The notes: generated by a model not told the origin, from the sequence alone. Counted from the stretch's first letter, positions 8,599 to 16,548 are shown. The stretch: 64,000 bases of DNA from Clostridium saccharoperbutylacetonicum N1-4(HMT) (GCF_000340885.1 NC_020291.1:6466258-6530257), one strand, 5' to 3'. A program made the numbers and translations.

Positions 8599-9555
8599 AT
8601 GTTTCACTTTAATGATACCTTAAATTTTGAAAATAAAGATATTGATGTATTTACAATAGGAGAATTGTTAATAGATATGATCTCTAATGATTATGGTGAT
8701 GATTTTAATTGTAATAATTATACTAAATATTTTGGAGGCTCACCTGCCAATATCACCATGAATATAAAAAAATTAGGTGGAACTTCTGCTATTGCAGCAT
8801 GTGTAGGCAAAGATAGTTTTGGTAATTTCCTAATTCAACAGCTAGAAACTAATAATATCAATACTAATTATATTAACAGAGTTGAGTCCTCTACTAGTAT
8901 GGTAGTTGTTACTAAAAGTAAAACAACTCCTATCCCAATATTTTATCGTGGTGCAGATTACAACTTAGACTATAATGCAAAACTTGATTCAGCATTGAAA
9001 AACTCTAAAATAGTTCATTTTTCATGCTGGCCTATATCTCAAAAGAATTCTAGAATTACTATTGAAAAAGTAATTGAAGAAGCTAGAAAAAATCATGTCA
9101 TTATAGGATTTGATCCAAATTATCATAATCTGATTTGGGAATCTGGACATAATGGAATAGAATATATCAAAAATCTTATAAGCAAAGTTGATATAATCAA
9201 ACCTTCTGAAGTAGATGCTGAAAGAATCTTTGGACCAGATACACCTGCAAATCAAGTAAAGAAATTTATAAATTTGGGCGCAAAGCTTGTAATAATGACT
9301 CTTGGAAAAGATGGTGCCATAGTAACCAATGGTATAGAAACTATTACATTCCAAACTCTGGCAACAGAAATAATTGACACTACTGGTGCTGGAGATGCAT
9401 TTTGGTCAGGGTTTTATACTGGAATGGTTAAAGGTTATACTTTAAATGACGCCTTAAATCTTGGCTTTGGAGTAAGTGCTTTCAATCTAAAATATGTAGG
9501 TGCTATTGTCAATTTACCTACTATTCAAGAAATTAAAAACATTTATAATATATAA
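8599..9555 (+). CDS. scrK: Fructokinase (PfkB/ribokinase family)
   Basis: 318 aa, SD AAGGAGG 7 nt before ATG. PfkB motifs: GELLIDM (21-27), GGSPANITMNIKKLGG (46-61, substrate loop) and DTTGAGDAFWSGF (260-272) with catalytic Asp266 and the anion hole. It should phosphorylate fructose to fructose-6-phosphate with ATP in the cytoplasm. The next gene, 20 nt on, is sucrose phosphorylase, whose products are glucose-1-phosphate and fructose, so the pair converts sucrose to two glycolytic sugars with a single ATP. Other PfkB substrates (2-keto-3-deoxygluconate, ribose) are possible from sequence alone; the neighbour decides. Confidence 0.85.
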   Translation: MFHFNDTLNFENKDIDVFTIGELLIDMISNDYGDDFNCNNYTKYFGGSPANITMNIKKLGGTSAIAACVGKDSFGNFLIQQLETNNINTNYINRVESSTSMVVVTKSKTTPIPIFYRGADYNLDYNAKLDSALKNSKIVHFSCWPISQKNSRITIEKVIEEARKNHVIIGFDPNYHNLIWESGHNGIEYIKNLISKVDIIKPSEVDAERIFGPDTPANQVKKFINLGAKLVIMTLGKDGAIVTNGIETITFQTLATEIIDTTGAGDAFWSGFYTGMVKGYTLNDALNLGFGVSAFNLKYVGAIVNLPTIQEIKNIYNI

Positions 9556-9575
9556 ACATATAGGAGGATTTTAAA

Positions 9576-11045
9576 ATGGCAATTAAAAATCAAGTACAAC
9601 TTATTACTTATCCTGATTCTCTTGGTGGAGATTTAAAGACTCTTAATAACATACTTTTAAAATATTTTTCTGATATATTTAAAGGCGGCGTTCATATACT
9701 TCCTCCATTCCCTTCTTCAGGAGACAGAGGCTTTGCACCATTAACTTACTTTGAAATTGACCCTAAATTCGGTACTTGGGAAGATATTAGACACATTGGT
9801 GAAAATTTTGATGTTCTTTTAGACTTAATGGTAAACCATATTTCCAAAGAATCCGAATTTTTTCAGGACTTCTTAGAACACGGAAAAAAATCAGAATATG
9901 CTGATCTTTTCCTCACATTAGATAAAATTTGGAGTGATGGAAAGCCTGTTCAAGAAGATATTTCTAAGATGTTCTTACGAAGAAGACAACCTTATTCAAC
10001 TTTCACTATAAGCGAAACTGGTGAAGAGGAAACTGTTTGGACTACTTTTGGAAAAGAAGATCCTTCTGAGCAAATAGACTTTGATATTAATTCACCAAAA
10101 GTTAAGGAATTATTAAAAGATTTTCTTACAAACTTCAGCAAACAAAATGTCAAAATAGTTAGATTAGATGCTGTTGGATATGTAATTAAAAAATTAGGAA
10201 CCAGCTGCTTTTTCATTGAACCAGAAATTTATAAGTTTATTGACTGGATTACAGAACTGGCGACTTCTTTAGGACTTGAACTACTTCCTGAAGTTCATGC
10301 TCACTACACAACCCAATTTAAGTTAGCAGAACATGGTAGCTGGATATATGATTTTATACTTCCTTATAGAATTCTTGATACATTAATAAATAAATCTAAC
10401 TCAGAACTTTACAAATATTTAAAAGTTCGTCCTCATAAACAATTTACAATGCTGGACTGCCATGATGGCATTCCTGTTAAGCCTGACTTAGATGACTTAA
10501 TAAACACTAAAGACGCTAAGAATTTAGTTGATCTCTGTGTGGAAAGAGGTTCAAACTTAAGTCTCATTTACTCTGATGCACATAAAGCTAAAGATGGCTT
10601 TGATGTTCATCAAATAAGATGCTCTTATTATTCAGTTTTGAACTGTGATGATGATGCTTATCTTGCTGCAAGAGCGATTCAATTTTTCACCCCTGGTATC
10701 CCTCAAGTATACTATGTAGGCTTGTTAGCAGGAAAAAATGATGAAGAGAATGTAAAACTAACTGGTGAAGGCCGTGAAATAAATAGACACAACTTCACAT
10801 CTATAGAAATTGAACAAGAAGTCCAAAAAGAAGTTGTTCAAAGACTTCTTAAACTTATAAAATTTAGAAATGAATATCCAGCATTTAATGGTGAATTCAA
10901 TATTGTAAATTCTGAAGATGACGAAATAATTCTCTCATGGAAAAAAGATAAAAAATTCTGTACATTAAACATATGTCTTCAAACAAACAAATCAGTTATT
11001 GAATATGTTGATGATAATGGAGATATATTAATATACAATATTTAA
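9576..11045 (+). CDS. gtfA: Sucrose phosphorylase (GH13_18)
   Basis: 489 aa, the usual length for this family, SD AGGAGG. The start QVQLITYPDSLGGDL is characteristic of sucrose phosphorylases. GH13 catalytic residues are visible: nucleophile Asp198 in VRLDAVGYV, acid/base Glu239 in LPEVHAHY, and transition-state Asp297 in CHDGIP. It splits sucrose with phosphate to alpha-glucose-1-phosphate and fructose in the cytoplasm, retaining configuration. Co-transcribed with the fructokinase. Related GH13_18 enzymes act on sucrose-6-phosphate or glucosylglycerate; the kinase partner and symporter favour free sucrose. Confidence 0.92.
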   Translation: MAIKNQVQLITYPDSLGGDLKTLNNILLKYFSDIFKGGVHILPPFPSSGDRGFAPLTYFEIDPKFGTWEDIRHIGENFDVLLDLMVNHISKESEFFQDFLEHGKKSEYADLFLTLDKIWSDGKPVQEDISKMFLRRRQPYSTFTISETGEEETVWTTFGKEDPSEQIDFDINSPKVKELLKDFLTNFSKQNVKIVRLDAVGYVIKKLGTSCFFIEPEIYKFIDWITELATSLGLELLPEVHAHYTTQFKLAEHGSWIYDFILPYRILDTLINKSNSELYKYLKVRPHKQFTMLDCHDGIPVKPDLDDLINTKDAKNLVDLCVERGSNLSLIYSDAHKAKDGFDVHQIRCSYYSVLNCDDDAYLAARAIQFFTPGIPQVYYVGLLAGKNDEENVKLTGEGREINRHNFTSIEIEQEVQKEVVQRLLKLIKFRNEYPAFNGEFNIVNSEDDEIILSWKKDKKFCTLNICLQTNKSVIEYVDDNGDILIYNI

Positions 11046-11051
11046 TGATAC

Positions 11052-11090
11052 AAGTAGCTGTTTATTTAGAATAGCTACTTATATTATTAT
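11052..11090 (+). terminator. Probable terminator after sucrose phosphorylase
   Basis: AAGTAGCT (11052-11059) pairs with AGCTACTT (11073-11080) around a 13 nt loop and is followed by an AT-rich tail, though not a pure T run. It closes the kinase-phosphorylase unit before lacI. Confidence 0.5.
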
Positions 11091-11224
11091 TGTACTAAAA
11101 ATCTCATTGGTGTATTATTTAATTGATATGAAAAATAGAAAATGAACAATGCACAATGCAGTATAGTGCGCTTTATTATTTTTCATATTAAATTATAAAA
11201 TTCATATTTGTAAAGGGTGTTTTT

Positions 11225-12196
11225 ATGGCAACAATTAAAGATGTCGCTAAAATAGCTGGAGTTACAGTTACTACTGTATCCAGAGTTTTAAATGATAGAG
11301 GATATATAAGTGATGCTACAAGAAAAAAGGTTCATGATGCTATGGAAGAGCTTGATTATAAGCCAAATGAATTGGCTAGATCTTTATTTAGAAAAAAATC
11401 TAATATTATAGGTCTTATAATTCCAAATGTATCACATCCTTTTTTTGCTGAATTAAGTAATTATATAGAATATTATGCTTATAAAGAAGGATACAAAATT
11501 TTACTATGCAATTCTTACCAAGATAGCGTCAAAGAAAAAGGTTATATAGAAATGTTAAAAAGAAATCAAGTTGATGGAATCATAATGGGGAGCCACACTT
11601 TAGAAACTTCAGAATATATTAATACAAATCTGCCTATTGTAGCAATTGATAGAAACTTATCCGATAAAATTCCATTTATCACGTGTGATAATTACCATGG
11701 TGGAGTTTTAGCCACAAACCTGTTAATAAATAAAGGCTGCAAAAAGTTGGCACATATAAGTGGTCCTTTAGAAATAAATACTCCAGTAAATAAACGATAT
11801 CAAGCCTTCATTGATGTTACTAGAGAAAAAAATATTGAAGGTATTGTTATTGAAGCAAAATTAGATACCTTTGAAGGATATAAGAAAATAGTCTTTAAAT
11901 TGTTTCAAGATCATCCTGATATAGATGGAATATTTGCCAGCAGTGATATAATAGCTGCTTCAATTATTAACGTTGCTCATTATCTTGGTAAAAAAATAAC
12001 AGAAGACTTAAAAATAGTAGGTTATGATGACATTAGTACCGCTTCATTAATAGTTCCTACTCTTACTACAATAAAGCAGCCCATTGAATATATGGGAAAA
12101 TTGGCTATCGAAATTTTAATAAAACAAATGGAAAAAGAGCAGGTAAATTTAGAAAATGTTTTACCTATAAATTTAATAGAGAGAATGACTACTTAA
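11225..12196 (+). CDS. scrR: LacI-family repressor, probable regulator of the sugar locus
   Basis: 323 aa, SD AAAGGGTG about 5 nt before the ATG. Residues 3-22 form the LacI helix-turn-helix (TIKDVAKIAGVTVTTVSRV), with the hinge helix at NELARSLF (about 51-58). The rest is a periplasmic-binding-protein-like effector domain (IGLIIPNVSHPFFAEL; DGIFASSDIIAASI; VGYDDISTASL). It should bind the palindromes at 2911-2970, 8119-8134 and 8414-8429 and release them with a sugar ligand. It lies just after the sucrose phosphorylase unit with a separate 180 nt leader. The symbol is from context; the effector is not known. Confidence 0.85.
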   Translation: MATIKDVAKIAGVTVTTVSRVLNDRGYISDATRKKVHDAMEELDYKPNELARSLFRKKSNIIGLIIPNVSHPFFAELSNYIEYYAYKEGYKILLCNSYQDSVKEKGYIEMLKRNQVDGIIMGSHTLETSEYINTNLPIVAIDRNLSDKIPFITCDNYHGGVLATNLLINKGCKKLAHISGPLEINTPVNKRYQAFIDVTREKNIEGIVIEAKLDTFEGYKKIVFKLFQDHPDIDGIFASSDIIAASIINVAHYLGKKITEDLKIVGYDDISTASLIVPTLTTIKQPIEYMGKLAIEILIKQMEKEQVNLENVLPINLIERMTT

Positions 12197-12387
12197 ATTG
12201 AATTCACTGAGTCAAAAAGTTCATCAATAGATATAAAATCACTAGTACTAAAAATACAATTTTTTAATTTATTCCAGATATTTTCTTGTGTATTCAACAC
12301 TAGAGAATATTTTGGAGTATTTATTAAGAACAATTCTTCGCTATCAAGTGACAGCTCTTTCCTTAGAACAAAATCTGCTACGTTCAA
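12193..12387 (-). CDS. Small hypothetical protein, PqqD-like?
   Basis: 64 codons from a TTG start with GAGGG 9 nt upstream, overlapping the lacI stop by 4 nt tail to tail. The middle (residues 19-60, LFLINTPKYSLVLNTQENIW then ISIDELFDSV) faintly recalls PqqD-type peptide chaperone domains that carry a Trp followed by an acidic helix. No partner radical-SAM gene is nearby, so it may be a remnant or not a gene at all. Confidence 0.3.
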   Translation of the reverse strand: MNVADFVLRKELSLDSEELFLINTPKYSLVLNTQENIWNKLKNCIFSTSDFISIDELFDSVNSI

Positions 12388-12469
12388 AAGTTATACCCTC
12401 AAGGAGTACAAGGTCCTCAGATTTAATTTGATTGTAATTTCCCCAAAGAATAAGAAAAATTCTCCACAA

Positions 12470-12515
12470 AGAAGATAATCTCTGTAAATAATACAAAAAT
12501 TATCTTCTAATCTTT
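12470..12515. terminator. Inverted repeat downstream of the flavin oxidase gene
   Basis: AGAAGATAA (12470-12478) and TTATCTTCT (12500-12508) form a 9 bp stem with a 21 nt loop, followed on the plus strand by AATCTTTTATTT. It lies 40 nt beyond the oxidase stop and may stop transcription from either side. The T run on the minus strand is poor. Confidence 0.35.
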
Positions 12516-12549
12516 TATTTCCAGTGAGAACTCACCTAATATTAAATTC

Positions 12550-13899
12550 TTATTTTATTGATTGTGGATAATTAAATATATTAAGTGGATCATACTTTTC
12601 ATTTATATATTTCAACCTACATGCATTTCCACCATAATATTCTTTTCCATAATTTATTAATGGACTGTACGGAAAATTAACATATACTCCTTCTGTTATC
12701 ATTTTTATATAATTTAATCTGCTAGCTACCCATTCCTTATTTTCTTCTGTATAAATTGAATTCTCCCATACTGATTGTATACCTATAATATAATTGGAGT
12801 CTCTATAATAAAAGGCTGTTTCATGCTTTCCTTTATCCTTTACCGCTCCACCTAATCCATAAAAAGTAACTGCAGCATAAACTGACCCTATAGGTTTTTC
12901 TTGAAGAGAAGATGCTAATTTTAATAACTCGTGCTTTGAATATATTCTATTTGCAAATCTACCAGTAGATTTAAATTTTTCACTAGTTGGATATATGGCT
13001 TCAATCTTTTTTATAGCATTTAAAAAGGTTGTATATTCAAAGTTAGACTCAGCTCTTGGTACTACCAATAAGGGTTTTAAGATTTCTTTTAATTCTTCTA
13101 TATCTCCATAAAATAATCCTATAATGAATGCTGCTACACCCTCATCTGCAGAATTATAAAAACTAGCTCTCATATTCACTCTTCTATCTAAGGTTAGATA
13201 TAAATTTTGAAATATATCCATAATACTTGCTTGTTCTAATGGTGTAGTATTTGGATAATATATTGTAAATTCTGTTACCTTATTTAACTTTGGTGGTAAT
13301 CTAAAAGTTAATGAGATTACTATTCCAAAGTTTCCTCCTCCACCACCCCTTAATGCCCAAAATAAATCACTATTACAATCTCTATTTGCAATGAGTATCT
13401 TACCTCTATAATCTACAAGTTCAAACTCTAATACATTATCAAGACCTAAACCAAATAACCTGCAAGATACTCCCCATCCTCCTCCTAAAGTGTATGCTGC
13501 TACCCCAACAGTCGGGCAAGTTCCACCAGGAAAAGGATATCCTCTTGTGCCTACATATTCGTAAAGTTCACTATTTTTTACCCCTGATTCTATTTTTACT
13601 GTATTAGTTAATTCATTTATAATTATTTTCTTCATTCTACTAACATCAATTACTATAACATTATTCCCAATTGAATATCCCTCATAATTGTGTCCACCAG
13701 ATCTTATTCTAAATTTAATATTTTTTTTAATGCAAAACCTTAAAGCACTTATAACGTCTTCTCTACTAGTACAATATAATATAGCTATTGGATATTTTTG
13801 TATTGCTCTGTTCCACACCTGTCTATCTTCTTCATATTCTATATCATTAGGTGTTACAATCTCACCATTAAAACATAAATCCTTAGCTAATTCCATCAT
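12550..13899 (-). CDS. FAD-linked oxidase of the berberine-bridge-enzyme family
   Basis: 449 aa from ATG 13899, chosen because AAAGG lies 6 nt upstream; longer in-frame starts lack a site. An N-terminal PCMH-type FAD domain contains RSGGHNYEG (His70) and GGTCPTVG (Cys128), the two residues that attach FAD covalently in bicovalent members. GGGWGVSCRLFGLGLDNV and LRGGGGGNFGIV follow. The C-terminal BBE domain ends in YYGGNACRLKYINEKYDP...NYPQ. Relatives oxidise sugars (glucooligosaccharide oxidase) or secondary metabolites and usually pass electrons to O2. No signal peptide. In an anaerobe the acceptor is unclear. It stands alone, downstream of the sugar regulon. Confidence 0.87.
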   Translation of the reverse strand: MMELAKDLCFNGEIVTPNDIEYEEDRQVWNRAIQKYPIAILYCTSREDVISALRFCIKKNIKFRIRSGGHNYEGYSIGNNVIVIDVSRMKKIIINELTNTVKIESGVKNSELYEYVGTRGYPFPGGTCPTVGVAAYTLGGGWGVSCRLFGLGLDNVLEFELVDYRGKILIANRDCNSDLFWALRGGGGGNFGIVISLTFRLPPKLNKVTEFTIYYPNTTPLEQASIMDIFQNLYLTLDRRVNMRASFYNSADEGVAAFIIGLFYGDIEELKEILKPLLVVPRAESNFEYTTFLNAIKKIEAIYPTSEKFKSTGRFANRIYSKHELLKLASSLQEKPIGSVYAAVTFYGLGGAVKDKGKHETAFYYRDSNYIIGIQSVWENSIYTEENKEWVASRLNYIKMITEGVYVNFPYSPLINYGKEYYGGNACRLKYINEKYDPLNIFNYPQSIK

Positions 13900-14063
13900 T
13901 ATCATCCTTTGTAATAGAATATTTTGATTTACAATAAATCTATCTACTTCTATCAATATATGATAAATATAACAATTACTTTCACATATTATATCAAAAT
14001 ATGCACACACCCCTCCAAATATAATTATATATCTTATGTATCAACATTATATTCCAATATTCT

Positions 14064-14396
14064 CTATATACAGATTTTTATATTAACAGGATTTATCATC
14101 AACTTTCTTCTTGAAGCAAAATAGGAAGGCGAACCGCCTCCATTATCATCTGGGCTTGTTTCGCCTCCGTTACTTAGGCATATTATTAAGTTATCATTGA
14201 TGTTAAGTTCTATTGATTCCATATCTCTAGTTTTGTTCATGGTTATTTTTGAAATCAACATACGCAGTATTTTCTTTCGTTGTTCTCTTGAATGCAACTC
14301 TGATAGCATCTTACCGAAACTTGACAGTATCTTACAAACTCATCCGAAACCTCCTGAACACTATCATCTACCATTTCGCTTTTCTTTCATACGTAT
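14064..14396 (-). pseudogene. Decayed C-terminus of a large serine recombinase
   Basis: Minus-strand reading from about 14396 gives EMVDDSVQEV in one frame, then after a shift CKILSSFGKMLSELHSRE and QRKKILRMLISKITM in another. Stops interrupt the first part, and the last coherent stretch is ESIELNINDNL. This pattern (coiled helix, REQRKKILRMLI, then a beta strand) is typical of the C-terminal part of resolvase/TndX-type recombinases. No N-terminal catalytic domain remains. It lies beside a type I toxin module and about 600 nt from an rlmH-type attachment repeat, so it may be a relic of the enzyme that built this zone. Confidence 0.6.
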
Positions 14397-14492
14397 TGTT
14401 GGAACTTATTTTCCTTACCTTTATTTTCTATGGTAACCTTTAAAGTATTATGATATAATTTCCGTGTATAATTCAATAGGTTTTTGTGGGCT

Positions 14493-14526
14493 ACTGGTAT
14501 CACTTACCTCTTTTTAGACGGGAGGT
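14493..14526 (+). promoter_or_regulatory. Toxin mRNA leader with pairing elements
   Basis: ACTGGTATCACT (14493-14504) is exactly complementary to AGTGATACCAGT (14686-14697) beyond the toxin stop, which would allow 5'-3' closure of the toxin mRNA. ACCTC (14506-14510) can pair with the ribosome binding site GGAGGT (14521-14526), hiding it. Both devices are known in type I toxin mRNAs. A -10-like TATAAT lies at 14453-14458. Confidence 0.55.
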
Positions 14527-14533
14527 GATGCAA

Positions 14534-14635
14534 ATGAGTAATGACGTTTTAATTTTGCTATTTCAAGGTGGATTATTTTTACTATCACTATTAACATTAA
14601 TAGTGATTCTTATAGAAAAAATCTCAAAAAAATAG
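14534..14635 (+). CDS. Type I toxin, small holin-like membrane peptide (TxpA/BsrG-like)
   Basis: 33 aa. A strong site GGAGG stands 8 nt before the ATG. The peptide is one hydrophobic helix (residues 5-27, LILLFQGGLFLLSLLTLIVI) with a lysine-rich tail EKISKK, matching the layout of TxpA, BsrG and YonT peptides and of proteins annotated as holin-like toxins. Such peptides insert into the cell membrane when their antisense RNA is lost. A convergent antisense transcript is supported by a minus-strand -10 and a bidirectional terminator over the toxin 3' end. It lies between the recombinase relic and an attachment repeat, as expected for a stabilising module of a mobile island. Confidence 0.75.
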   Translation: MSNDVLILLFQGGLFLLSLLTLIVILIEKISKK

Positions 14636-14707
14636 TAGCCCCGAACGCAATTTGGAAAGCTACTAATTTTTTAACTAAAATTCTTAGTGATACCAGTTGC
14701 CTAAGCA
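14625..14707 (-). ncRNA. Probable antisense antitoxin RNA (RatA-like)
   Basis: A minus-strand -10 TATAAT (14714-14719) with a weak TTGCAG upstream would start an RNA near 14707. AGTAGC...GCTACT (14634-14664) followed by ATTTTTTT on that strand would end it near 14625. It would overlap the toxin stop codon and 3' untranslated region by about 80 nt, the arrangement of txpA/RatA. Boundaries are inferred from sequence only. Confidence 0.5.
14633..14672. terminator. Bidirectional terminator of toxin and antitoxin RNA
   Basis: TAGTAGC (14633-14639, overlapping the toxin stop) pairs with GCTACTA (14659-14665). T runs follow on both strands: ATTTTTT on plus, ATTTTTTT on minus. It can end both convergent transcripts. 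Confidence 0.65.
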
Positions 14708-14723
14708 ACTAGAATTATATACT

Positions 14724-14769
14724 ATAGTTAAAAACATACTGCAATATGTTTTTAACTATTTTTATTTTG
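14724..14769. terminator. Strong hairpin terminator beyond the toxin module
   Basis: ATAGTTAAAAACATA (14724-14738) and TATGTTTTTAACTAT (14745-14759) form a 15 bp perfect stem with a 6 nt loop, followed by TTTTTATTTT on the plus strand. From here to 14977 I see only AT-rich non-coding sequence. Confidence 0.75.
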
Positions 14770-14977
14770 CTACTATTTACTTATATTATATCAATTTTTA
14801 ATAAAAAATAAACAATTATTTTTTTATTACTTATTTAATATATTAGTCTTTAATTGAATTTCAAAGGAAACTCGACTCACATTCGTTCGCTGAGTAATTT
14901 CGATGACGAAATGCAAAATGCCCACAGGGAAAGTTCATGTTTCCAAATATAAAATTTGGACATTCACTTTTCAATTC

Positions 14978-15023
14978 TTACTTATGATATGCTTCTCCGT
15001 AACTACTATAAGTGAGGTTTTTT
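14978..15023 (-). repeat. rlmH-type attachment repeat, copy 3
   Basis: The plus strand reads TTATGATATGCTTCTCC (14982-14998) and then GTAACTACTATAAGTGAGG. On the minus strand the core is GGA GAA GCA TAT CAT AAG TAA, i.e. Gly-Glu-Ala-Tyr-His-Lys-stop, the conserved end of RlmH, in a place with no rlmH gene. It matches the 3' end of the real rlmH (19808-19828) at 19 of 21 positions. It shares another 24 nt with copy 2 (18224-18268) on the arm side. Interpreted as the distal junction of an integrated cassette. Confidence 0.75.
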
Positions 15024-15213
15024 ATAATGAAATGTGTTATATAACATTTTTTATATAACAAACACTCTCTATATTTTTATCTGGATAAATAGCATTTGAA
15101 TTCAGTCCAAATTTACTCATAAGTGTTACCTCCTTTAATGTTTAAGTTTCATTTTATTTTTATACTCTAAAAGCTTGTCATGATTTCTTAAATACTTAAT
15201 CATTAAACAATAA

Positions 15214-15948
15214 TTATTCATTGCCCACAGAAATTTTATTGTATTGTGATTTTAAATACTCAATAATTTCAGTTTTATTTATAGGTGATGAATGTCCTGG
15301 AAAACAAACATCAAACTCTAAGCCCCCTAACATATTTATAAGACTCTCTAATTTAACTGCGTTATACTCACAATTATTATAATAATCCATCCCATAAGCA
15401 TCTCCTATAAATACTACTCTTTCCTCAGGTATATAAACTATTACTGAGTCCTTAGAATGAGGTGATACCACATTTTTTAAAATGACTTTTAATCCTCCTA
15501 ATTCTACTTCTAAATTATTTTTAAATACTATATCAGCAGGTACAACATTTATATCGTTAAGATTTTCATATTCTTTACGAATATTTGTATCTGCAAATTC
15601 AATATCCTCTCCAGTTAAAAGACGCTTTTTCATTGCATCATCTGTCCACTTCCACTTAGACATAACCTTTAACTGTTCATTAGTTATTTCGCATGCTATT
15701 GTTTTTCCTGTAACTGAATGCATTCCATACGTATGATCCCAATGCCAATGAGTGATCGCAACATAATCAGGTAATCTTAAATTCAATTTTTCTATAGAAT
15801 CATTAAATTTCTCAAGATGTTTTTTTGAATTTCCTGCATCCACCATTAAAGCATATTTATCTCCTTTAATATATCCAAGCACTGGTCTATCAGTTTCTCT
15901 GTCATTAATAAGATAATAAACCCTTTGTGTAACTTTTCTTAAACCCAT
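15214..15948 (-). CDS. MBL-fold metallohydrolase
   Basis: 244 aa, AAGG about 9 nt before the ATG. The metal motif is ITHWHWDHTYG (HxHxDH), followed by SPHSKDSV, FIGDAYGMDYY and CFPGHSSPI, the His and Asp series of class-B-type metallo-beta-lactamase folds binding two metals. N-terminal VYYLINDRETDRPVLGYIKG and VDAGNSKKHLEKF fit the general hydrolase group rather than lactonases with known substrate. Cytoplasmic; substrate unknown. It sits inside a cassette bounded by attachment repeats, with a hairpin ending in a T run just upstream of its ribosome binding site. Confidence 0.82.
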   Translation of the reverse strand: MGLRKVTQRVYYLINDRETDRPVLGYIKGDKYALMVDAGNSKKHLEKFNDSIEKLNLRLPDYVAITHWHWDHTYGMHSVTGKTIACEITNEQLKVMSKWKWTDDAMKKRLLTGEDIEFADTNIRKEYENLNDINVVPADIVFKNNLEVELGGLKVILKNVVSPHSKDSVIVYIPEERVVFIGDAYGMDYYNNCEYNAVKLESLINMLGGLEFDVCFPGHSSPINKTEIIEYLKSQYNKISVGNE

Positions 15949-15974
15949 TAAATATTTCCACCTTTCTTAATACA

Positions 15975-16019
15975 AAATTAAAACTCCCCATAGACAAACA
16001 ATATCATCTATAGGGAGTT
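15975..16019 (-). terminator. Hairpin with T run just upstream of the MBL gene
   Basis: AACTCCCCATAGA (15982-15994) pairs with TCTATAGGGAGTT (16007-16019) and on the minus strand is followed by TTTTAATTTTG, 20-35 nt before the MBL ribosome binding site. It could end an upstream transcript or act as a leader attenuator for the MBL gene. No known riboswitch core precedes it. Confidence 0.55.
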
Positions 16020-16140
16020 AATTATTTAAAAATCTTTTATCCTATTTAAATTAAATTTAATACTGAACATATATTTTAGCTTAACAAAAATAAATATATA
16101 TAATATATGTGTATCTAAAGTTACTTTATTTTTTATAAAA

Positions 16141-16255
16141 GAGTTTAATAGAAGATATTGTTCTTAAAATGCGCACCTAATTAAGTTCCATACTAGAACT
16201 TTAACGCATCTAAAACTATTTAATTTCAATAGTTTAATTAAGAACAACTAAACTC
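16141..16255. ncRNA. Candidate structured RNA, three-way-junction fold
   Basis: A 115 nt non-coding block with nested pairings: GAGTTTA (16141-16147) with TAAACTC (16249-16255); GTTCTTAA (16160-16167) with TTAAGAAC (16238-16245). Inside, ATGCG/CGCAT (16169-16173, 16205-16209) encloses AAGTTC/GAACTT, and a second hairpin is AAACTATT/AATAGTTT (16213-16235). On the plus strand CCTTTTTTATA follows 15 nt later. It matches no RNA family I know. Strand is undecided. The rest of 15949-16800 is AT-rich with hairpins and no gene. Confidence 0.4.
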
Positions 16256-16502
16256 ATCTCTTCAAGTCTCCTTTTTTATAAAATAATCACTTCAGATAGT
16301 ATCATACAGCATTTTTACTGTCAATGTTTTTGTTTAACAACTTATAACTAATAAAATATTATTAAATATAATATTATTTATAAGTTTAACATAACTTTAT
16401 ATCACTTCAAGTCCAAATTTAGTAAAAACACCATTTGATTATTATATAGTATTTCCATCTCTAAAAATAGCCTTAATTAAGTAATTTCAATGGTTAGTAC
16501 TA

Positions 16503-16548
16503 TAAACCTCACTTATTTATGGTACGGTTTATCATATCAGTAGTAAGT
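16503..16548 (+). repeat. Degenerate inverted copy of the attachment repeat
   Basis: The plus strand reads AAACCTCACTTATTTATGG then TACGGTTTATCATATCA, a worn copy of the arm plus core seen on the minus strand at 18268-18224 and 15023-14978. It keeps AACCTCACTTAT, TACGGT and ATCATATCA but lost the GEPYHK reading. Its orientation is opposite to the other copies. Confidence 0.45.

Noticed and set aside
15949..16330. T-box or known riboswitch upstream of the MBL gene
   Set aside because: No T-box sequence, no conserved aptamer core for purine, TPP, SAM or c-di-GMP seen; only unassigned stems remain.
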